Shown here piece by piece: positions 58,255 to 64,000 of a DNA stretch of 64,000 bases (positions within the stretch are counted from its first letter, which is position 1; each line of letters opens with the position of its first letter). The stretch lies in assembly GCA_036504075.1 (NCBI GenBank), contig DASXVX010000013.1, forward strand, positions 96,255 to 160,254, read 5' to 3'. The notes under the pieces are model-generated. The model worked only from the letters and a program-made list of their open reading frames with translations. It ran no database searches and was not told the DNA's origin. Both the position numbers and the translations under genes were made by a program. This DNA is from DASXVX01 sp036504075. GTDB lineage: Bacteria; Bacillota; Sulfobacillia; Symbiobacteriales; Symbiobacteriaceae.

Positions 58255-59997
58255 GTGCTTAAGCGGTGTTTGGCAGCGGTGCTGGGCTTGGTCCTGCTTT
58301 TCATGGTGGGGTGCAACAAGTCCGGGACCGGTGGCGATGGGGGTACCGCAGGGAACACGCCGGTAGACGGCGGGACGCTCAACCTGAGCATGTTTTCCGC
58401 TCCGAAGGGCGTCTTCAACCCGATCCTCTATGAGGATCAGTATGACTCCAATGTCATCGGCTTGGTCTTCGATGGGCTACTCATGAACAATGAGAAGCTG
58501 GAGTGGATCTGTGACCTGTGCCAGAACTATTCGGTCTCCGACGACAACAAGACTGTCACGTTCAAGCTCAAGCCGGGCTTGAAGTGGCACGACGGGCAGC
58601 CGGTTACCACCGCCGACGTGGCCTTCACGTTCCGGGCCGTTCTCCACCCGGAATACACGGGTGTCCGGACCGGCGACTATAGCGCACTGGCCGGCGTCCA
58701 GAAGATGCTGGACGAGCGGGACGACCTCGACACTCAGGTGAAAGACAAGAAAATCACCGATGCCGAGTCCGCCAAGAAGAAGATGGACTCCTGGAACGCT
58801 TGGTTGAGCGGCGACGGCAAGAAGGCCATCAACCCCGTTGACGATCTGACCATCTCCTTCACCACCGACGAGCCCTACGCCCCGCTGCTCCAGAACCTCG
58901 CCACGTCGATCATGCCGGAACACATCTTTAAGACCACCGAAATCGGCAAGATGGCCGACAACCCGGCAACCAAGGCGCCCATCGGCACCGGTCCGTACAA
59001 GTTCGTCGAGTACAAGAAGGACCAGTACGTGAAGCTGGTCCGCAACGAGGATTACCACCTGGGCAAGCCGCATATCCCGACGATCATCTACAAGATCGCG
59101 AACCAGGAAGTGGCCATTGGCCAGCTGAAGTCCGGCGAACTCGACTTCATGCCCATCAATCCGGCCGACGTCGAGCTGGTGAAGAGCGACAAGAACGTCC
59201 GGCTCGAAACCCGGCCTGACTTTGGCTACCAGTACATGGGTATCAACTTCGACAACGCGTTCCTCAAGGATAAGCTGGTCCGCCAGGCCATCATGTACGG
59301 CCTCGACCGGCAGGCGATTGTCGACAAGTTCCTCAAGGGTTACGGGACCGTCATGAACAGCCACATGCCGCCGGTCATCTGGGCGTATGATGCCGCCTCG
59401 CTCAAGCCGTACGCCCGCGATTTGAGCAAAGCGAAGGATCTCCTCGCCCAGGCCGGCTGGAAGGATAAGAACGCCGACGGCTATCTGACGAAAGATGGCA
59501 AGGTGGCGCAGTTTACCTTGAAGTATCCTTCCGGCAATAAGGTCCGTGAGAACTCCGCCCCGCTGATCCAGGCGAATCTGAAGGAGATCGGCATCAAGGT
59601 CGATTTGCAGATGTTGGAGTTCAGCACGCTGTCCACCGAGGTCTTTGACAAGCGTAACATGGATGCCTGGCTCATGGGTTGGAGCCTTTCCATTGATCCC
59701 GATCCTGGCGCCATTTTCCTGCCGGACAACAAGTGGGGCAAGGTTACCGGCTGGACAAACGCCCGGAGCGAACAGTTGATCAAGCAGGGCACCAAGGTCC
59801 TGAAGGTCTCCGACCGTAAGCCGCTCTACGTCGAGTGGGCCAAGATCCTGAACGACGAGCTGCCGTACATCTTCCTGTACAGCCAGAACGTCGTGGATGC
59901 GGTTCGTCAGGATAAGGTCATGGGCCTGAAGCCCGACGCCCGCGGCACGCTGTGGAACATCTGGGAGCTCTGGATCCCGAAGGATAAGCAGGGCTAG
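58255..59997 (+). CDS. ABC transporter solute-binding lipoprotein, peptide family (SBP_bac_5)
   Basis: The product is 580 residues. A type II signal peptide ends with FMVGCNKS. The mature protein matches oligopeptide/dipeptide binding proteins: GVFNPILYEDQYDSNVIG, LKPGLKWHDGQPVTTADV, IGTGPYKFVEYKKDQYVKLV, RQAIMYGLDRQAIVD and MGWSLSIDPDPG. It captures peptides or similar ligands outside the cell. GTG 58255 is preferred over upstream starts because it gives a normal signal peptide and has AAGGGGGT upstream. Two permease genes follow directly. Confidence 0.92.
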   Translation: MLKRCLAAVLGLVLLFMVGCNKSGTGGDGGTAGNTPVDGGTLNLSMFSAPKGVFNPILYEDQYDSNVIGLVFDGLLMNNEKLEWICDLCQNYSVSDDNKTVTFKLKPGLKWHDGQPVTTADVAFTFRAVLHPEYTGVRTGDYSALAGVQKMLDERDDLDTQVKDKKITDAESAKKKMDSWNAWLSGDGKKAINPVDDLTISFTTDEPYAPLLQNLATSIMPEHIFKTTEIGKMADNPATKAPIGTGPYKFVEYKKDQYVKLVRNEDYHLGKPHIPTIIYKIANQEVAIGQLKSGELDFMPINPADVELVKSDKNVRLETRPDFGYQYMGINFDNAFLKDKLVRQAIMYGLDRQAIVDKFLKGYGTVMNSHMPPVIWAYDAASLKPYARDLSKAKDLLAQAGWKDKNADGYLTKDGKVAQFTLKYPSGNKVRENSAPLIQANLKEIGIKVDLQMLEFSTLSTEVFDKRNMDAWLMGWSLSIDPDPGAIFLPDNKWGKVTGWTNARSEQLIKQGTKVLKVSDRKPLYVEWAKILNDELPYIFLYSQNVVDAVRQDKVMGLKPDARGTLWNIWELWIPKDKQG

Positions 59998-60072
59998 CCA
60001 ATGCGCCGAGTGGGGGCGGCAGTCGCTGTCGCCCCCGCTCCCTTTTGCCGGACTCTCAGGAGGGGTGAGGCC

Positions 60073-61038
60073 GTGATTACATACACCATCCGGCGTCTGG
60101 TGCAGATGCTTCCGATTCTGCTGGGCGCGACCATGGTGATTTTTCTCGTGATCAAACTGGCGCCCGGCGATCCGTTCAGTGGCATGATCAACCCGCATAT
60201 CGACCCGCACAAGATTGAAGAAGAGCGCCACCGCCTGTGCCTGGACTGCCCGTTGCCGGAGCAGTACGCCATATGGCTGAAAGAGTTGCTGCAGGGCAAC
60301 CTGGGCACGTCGATTCGGTTTAAAGAGCCGGTGGCCGGGATCATCCGGGACAAAATGGGACCCACCCTGGCCCTGGGGGTAACCACGGAAGTGATCGTCT
60401 TCGCCCTGGGAATTCCGATCGGCATTCTCTCGGCCAGGCGTCAGCACTCCTGGTTGGATAACGCGGCGACGCTATTCGCTTTTGGCGGCCTCTCCATTCC
60501 GGCATTTTTCTTCGGCTTGCTGTTGCTCAAGACGTTCTCTCTGGGTAGTGTGCAGATCTTCCCCAGCAGCGGGTATATCACACCTGGGTCATCGACCACC
60601 GGGATCGCTCACTTTCTGGACGTGGCGCACCACCTGGTGCTTCCGGCTCTGGCGCTGGGGGTTACCGGCATTGCCGGGCTGACGCGGTACGTTCGCTCTT
60701 CCATGTTGGAAGTACTCCGCCAGGACTACATTCGTACGGCTCAGGCCAAGGGGCTGGGGGAGCGGGTGGTGGTATACAAGCACGCCTTGCGCAACGCATT
60801 GATTCCGGTCATTACCATTATCGGACTCGAGTTGCCGGGCCTGGTGGGCGGAGCGATCATTACCGAATCGATTTTCATCTGGCCGGGCATGGGTCGCCTT
60901 TTGTACACGGCCCTTCTGGAGCGGGACTACCCGGTACTGATGGCCTTGAACCTGATGTTCGCTTTCCTGACCATGCTGGGCAGCCTGCTCGCCGACATTG
61001 GCTATGCGGTGGTTGATCCCCGCATCCGGTATGACTGA
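60073..61038 (+). CDS. ABC transporter permease, OppB/DppB type
   Basis: The 321-residue permease has six hydrophobic helices, the N-terminal TYTIRRLVQMLPILLGATM typical of DppB, LPALALGVTGIAGLTRYVRSS and the EAA-type loop DYIRTAQAKGLGERVVVYKHALRNALIPV that contacts the ATPase. GTG 60073 has AGGAGGGG upstream. It forms a pair with the next permease. Confidence 0.93.
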   Translation: MITYTIRRLVQMLPILLGATMVIFLVIKLAPGDPFSGMINPHIDPHKIEEERHRLCLDCPLPEQYAIWLKELLQGNLGTSIRFKEPVAGIIRDKMGPTLALGVTTEVIVFALGIPIGILSARRQHSWLDNAATLFAFGGLSIPAFFFGLLLLKTFSLGSVQIFPSSGYITPGSSTTGIAHFLDVAHHLVLPALALGVTGIAGLTRYVRSSMLEVLRQDYIRTAQAKGLGERVVVYKHALRNALIPVITIIGLELPGLVGGAIITESIFIWPGMGRLLYTALLERDYPVLMALNLMFAFLTMLGSLLADIGYAVVDPRIRYD

Positions 61039-61052
61039 AGGGGAGAAACGAT

Positions 61053-61967
61053 ATGGCAACACAACTGAATCCCAGGCGGTCCACCCGGACCTTCCTGAAA
61101 TCGACTCCCCCCCCGGAAGGCCAGGGCCTGTGGGCTGCAACCTGGCGGCGCCTCAGCCGGAACCCGCGGGCGATGGTGGGACTCTACGTGCTGATCATCA
61201 TGGGCCTTACGGCGGTCTTTGCCCCGCAGCTTAGCCTGCATCCGCAGGACCACGTGAACATGCAGGTGGTGGAGCAGGCTCCCTCAGCCCAGTATTGGCT
61301 GGGGACCGATGAACTGGGGCGAGACGTGTTTGCCCGGTTGCTTTATGGCGGGCGAATCTCTCTGACCGTGGGATTCGTGGCCGTTTCCATCTACTTAGCA
61401 ATCGGGATTTTTCTGGGTTCGCTTGCGGGTTATTATGGTGGCATGGTGGACAACATCATCATGCGCATTACGGACGTGATCATGGTTCTCCCTTTCTTGC
61501 CGCTCGCCCTCACCATGGCCGTGGTGCTGAAGCCGAGCATTTACAACACCATGATCATCATCGGGCTCTTGTCGTGGACAGGCATTTGCCGTTTGGTGCG
61601 GGGCGAGTTCCTGACGCTGCGCAAGCGGGACTACGTTGAAGCGGCCATTGCGGAAGGTGCCGGCGATTCCCGGATCATTTTCCGGCACATACTACCCAAC
61701 GCCATGGCGCCGATCGTGGTTTCTGCCACGCTGGGTGTGGCTACGGCCATTTTGGGCGAGGCCGGCCTCAGCTTCCTGGGTTTCGGGGTGCAGCAGCCGA
61801 CGCCGTCCTGGGGAAACATGCTCTCCGCTGCCATTTCGCTGAAAGTGCTGGTTCTGCAGCCATGGCTTTGGATTCCGCCCGGGCTGATGATCTTCATCGC
61901 CGTGCTGGCCGTCAACCTGCTGGGTGACGGACTCCGTGATGCCATGGACCCAAGGTTAAAACAGTAG
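61053..61967 (+). CDS. ABC transporter permease, OppC/DppC type
   Basis: The 304-residue permease has the N-terminal OppC-type region before the first helix, YWLGTDELGRDVFARLLYGGRISL, and the EAA loop DYVEAAIAEGAGDSRIIFRHILPNAMAPI. GGGGAGAAA precedes the ATG. It ends the operon; no ATPase gene (oppD/oppF type) follows before the terminator. Confidence 0.93.
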   Translation: MATQLNPRRSTRTFLKSTPPPEGQGLWAATWRRLSRNPRAMVGLYVLIIMGLTAVFAPQLSLHPQDHVNMQVVEQAPSAQYWLGTDELGRDVFARLLYGGRISLTVGFVAVSIYLAIGIFLGSLAGYYGGMVDNIIMRITDVIMVLPFLPLALTMAVVLKPSIYNTMIIIGLLSWTGICRLVRGEFLTLRKRDYVEAAIAEGAGDSRIIFRHILPNAMAPIVVSATLGVATAILGEAGLSFLGFGVQQPTPSWGNMLSAAISLKVLVLQPWLWIPPGLMIFIAVLAVNLLGDGLRDAMDPRLKQ

Positions 61968-61977
61968 TTCATACACA

Positions 61978-62012
61978 AGGGTTCGCCATTTCCCTGGCGA
62001 ACCCTAATTCGT
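61978..62012 (+). terminator. Terminator of the peptide transporter operon
   Basis: AGGGTTCGCCA (61978-61988) pairs perfectly with TGGCGAACCCT (61995-62005), followed by AATTCGTT. Confidence 0.85.
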
Positions 62013-62056
62013 TCGCGCTTTTGAATGCCTATACAAACTGCTGGAAGGTGTCAAGG

Positions 62057-63451
62057 TTGTTACATCGCTTTCGCTTAGTTGAAGCCGCATTGCCGCTCAT
62101 CACTGCTGCGATTCTTCCCATCGGATTTGTCCTGACCGGTCTAACGCAATTCTATTGGCCACTCGGGGCAGGGGCCTTGGTGGCTGTAGTGCTGGCCTAC
62201 CGGTCCGGTTTTGCCCTGAAGGACCTGGCGAAGGGCGCCTGGGGCGGAATGAAATCTACGCTGGTGGCGCTGTCGATTCTCGTGCTGGTCGGTGGCCTGA
62301 TCGGCGTCTGGAAGGCGGCCGGCACGGTGCCGGCCATGGTTTATTACGGGTTGGGGCTTACTAGCCCACGCTATCTGGTGCCGGTGGCCTTTGTGTTGGC
62401 CCTGGCAACGTCGATGATGTTAGGTACTTCCATTGGTACACTCAGCACGATTGGTGTGGCAATCATGGGCGTAGCCCAGGGGGTGGGGGCTCCACTGCCG
62501 CTTGTGGCCGGTGCTCTGGTATCGGGGGCGCTTTTTGGCGACCGGTCGTCGCCCTTGTCGGGGAGTCTGGCCTTGAACGTGAGCATGACCGGAACGGAAC
62601 AGCGCCAGGTGATGACGGCGTTGCTGCCTACAGGCGTAATCACCGCAGCGCTCACCCTGTGTGGCTACCTGGCTCTGGGCCTGAGGCTGCCGGTTGGCAC
62701 CGCCGAAGCCGGGGCGGGGCTGCGCGATGCGTTGGCTGCACACGTCGTGATTAGCCCGTGGTTGTTGGTACCGCCGGTGCTGGTGCTGGCGCTGGCTTTC
62801 TTCCGGGTGCCGGTGCGCTGGGCGCTGGGCGTGGGGATGGCTGCGGGGGCCCTGCTTGCCTACGTAGTTAGCGGAATGGACCTGCTGACATCGTCCCGGG
62901 CATGGCTTTTGGGCTATCATGCGCAAACGGGTGATCAGGCGCTGAACCACATGCTCTCGGGCGGCGGTGTGGTGCCCATGGCCGAACTGGTCATTCTCAT
63001 TCTGGTGGCGAGTGGGTTCAACGGCATCATGGAGACGACGGGAATGATGTCCATGATTATCTCCAGGCTGGTGGAGGACGTTGGCCGACCGCTGGCGCTT
63101 GTGGGATCGACGATGCTGATTTCACTGTTGGTGACGCTCGTTGCGGCCAATCAGGCACTGGCGATCATCGTACCAGGGCGGATGCTGCAATCGGCGTATA
63201 AGCGGGCCGGGCTATCGGCTAATCTGCTTTCGCGGGCCCTGGCCGATTCGGGTACAGTACTCTGCGCGCTGATTCCATGGAACCTGATGGGCATTTTAGG
63301 GGCAGCGGCGCTGGGGGTCTCCGTGCGTTCGTACGCACCGTATGCTTTCCTACTATGGCTACTGCCGCTTGTCTCCCTCGGAAAAACGGCAATCGATGAG
63401 CAGCGTTCCGTTGTTGGCCCTGCTGTCGTGTCGTCCGGAAAGGGCAATTGA
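62057..63451 (+). CDS. nhaC: NhaC-family Na+/H+ antiporter
   Basis: The 464-residue protein has about 11-12 hydrophobic helices and the NhaC family motifs GTSIGTLSTIGVAIMGVA, GALFGDRSSPLSGSLAL and LVTLVAANQALAIIVPGRM. It exchanges sodium for protons and is related to malate/Na-lactate antiporters. TTG 62057 lies 6 bases after GGAAGGTG; a longer frame begins at 62021. Confidence 0.9.
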   Translation: MLHRFRLVEAALPLITAAILPIGFVLTGLTQFYWPLGAGALVAVVLAYRSGFALKDLAKGAWGGMKSTLVALSILVLVGGLIGVWKAAGTVPAMVYYGLGLTSPRYLVPVAFVLALATSMMLGTSIGTLSTIGVAIMGVAQGVGAPLPLVAGALVSGALFGDRSSPLSGSLALNVSMTGTEQRQVMTALLPTGVITAALTLCGYLALGLRLPVGTAEAGAGLRDALAAHVVISPWLLVPPVLVLALAFFRVPVRWALGVGMAAGALLAYVVSGMDLLTSSRAWLLGYHAQTGDQALNHMLSGGGVVPMAELVILILVASGFNGIMETTGMMSMIISRLVEDVGRPLALVGSTMLISLLVTLVAANQALAIIVPGRMLQSAYKRAGLSANLLSRALADSGTVLCALIPWNLMGILGAAALGVSVRSYAPYAFLLWLLPLVSLGKTAIDEQRSVVGPAVVSSGKGN

Positions 63452-63522
63452 CCAATGGAAATCGGCCCATGTATCCCCGGGTTGCAGTACGGGCTTGTGT
63501 GATGCTATGATGCATAAGCCAA

Positions 63523-63578
63523 GTCACAAAACGACAGTAGATCGATACGGGTCGAATGACCAATGTCGGCTTTGTGAT
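63523..63578. repeat. Palindromic intergenic repeat, copy 3 (inverted)
   Basis: On the minus strand this reads ATCACAAAGCCGACATTGGT ... GTCGTTTTGTGAC, closely matching the copy at 24661-24716 and of the same 56-bp length. It is located between nhaC and the rRNA promoters. The rest of 63452-63660 shows no other feature. Confidence 0.85.
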
Positions 63579-63671
63579 GAGGAGAGTCTTAACGAGAGCG
63601 AACGGGGCCAGCGACAGCGGCTCCCGGTCAGCGAAATCGGTGAATCTGCTGGTTTTGCACCTTTTCGGCAG

Positions 63672-63700
63672 TTGACGAACGGCGGTGGGTTTGCTACTCT
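63672..63700 (+). promoter_or_regulatory. rRNA promoter P1
   Basis: TTGACG (63672-63677) and TACTCT (63695-63700) are 17 bp apart. The spacer shares ACGGCGrTG with the second promoter. Confidence 0.75.
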
Positions 63701-63745
63701 ATAAAAGCTCGCCTGGCGATGGCCACGAAGGGAAAACCTGGCTGG

Positions 63746-63774
63746 TTGACGGACGGCGATGAACCTGGTAGAGT
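63746..63774 (+). promoter_or_regulatory. rRNA promoter P2
   Basis: TTGACG (63746-63751) and TAGAGT (63769-63774) are 17 bp apart. It repeats the P1 layout 74 bp further on. The leader that follows contains TTGAAAACTAGACAGTG, typical of Firmicute rrn leaders, and a GTCACCAAG/TTGGTGAC hairpin (63840-63860) near the processing region. Confidence 0.78.
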
Positions 63775-63901
63775 AAGTACTTGCCGCCTCCAAGCGGCAG
63801 ACTTCGAACCTTGAAAACTAGACAGTGTAAGTAAGCAGAGTCACCAAGCAATTGGTGACAGCGAAGCGAGTCGTACGGAATGAAAGAGCCGAACAAACTA
63901 T

Positions 63902-64000
<99 letters not shown>

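Noticed and set aside
63452..63660. tRNA gene before the rRNA operon
   Set aside because: No cloverleaf with a TTCRANTC-type T arm and matching acceptor stem could be found here or in other gaps.

Overview
The window is a chromosomal segment of a high-GC, spore-forming, monoderm Bacillota-type bacterium. This is suggested by two spore-coat-like genes (CotF family), a YaaR-family gene, an S-box (SAM-I) riboswitch, a type IV pilus cluster without a secretin gene, strong GGAGG ribosome binding sites with many GTG and TTG starts, and a Firmicute-style rRNA leader followed by the 5' end of a 16S rRNA gene. A deep-branching, Symbiobacterium-like lineage would fit, but I cannot name a species from sequence alone. 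No transposase, integrase, CRISPR array or tRNA gene was seen.

Layout. 1-8 kb: tail of a Crp/Fnr regulator, a decayed nucleotidyltransferase gene, small membrane and lipoprotein genes, a 2H phosphoesterase, a DinB protein, spore-coat proteins, an MFS transporter, a monoacylglycerol-lipase-like hydrolase and a FapA/DUF342 protein. 8-17.6 kb: hemL, a ketopantoate reductase, a HEAT-repeat protein, endonuclease III, a MetX-like acyltransferase, a selenocysteine-type peroxiredoxin (in-frame TGA with a SECIS-like hairpin), a YaaR protein, a SAM riboswitch driving metY, and a PadR/hemolysin-III pair. 17.7-26.4 kb: a soluble chemoreceptor-like protein, a patatin phospholipase, a lipoprotein, a D-amino-acid transaminase, phosphofructokinase, an XRE regulator and a HAD hydrolase.

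26.5-37.4 kb is an 11-subunit respiratory complex I operon (nuoB-A-C-D-H-I-J-K-L-M-N). It has no nuoE/F/G, carries nuoB before nuoA, and its NuoI has a long Pro/Ala-rich tail. A CPA2 cation/proton antiporter and an alanyl-tRNA editing protein follow. 41.2-49.2 kb is a type IV pilus cluster (pilB, pilT, pilC, a pilin, a truncated prepilin peptidase, pilM, pilN, pilO). 49.3-53 kb holds an HTH gene with an unusual leader, then nrdR and class II ribonucleotide reductase behind tandem NrdR-box-like sites and a cluster of DnaA-box-like sites.

53-63.5 kb: an AmrS-type radical SAM enzyme, a DUF2797 protein, a 2Fe-2S protein, a MocR-type regulator, a lamin-tail protein, an ABC peptide transporter (binding protein plus two permeases, no ATPases) and an NhaC antiporter. 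The window ends with two closely similar promoters in front of a 16S rRNA gene. Two dispersed intergenic repeat families were found: a ~56-bp imperfect palindrome in three copies (9.7, 24.7 and 63.5 kb) and a ~140-bp element in two copies (8.1 and 23.3 kb).
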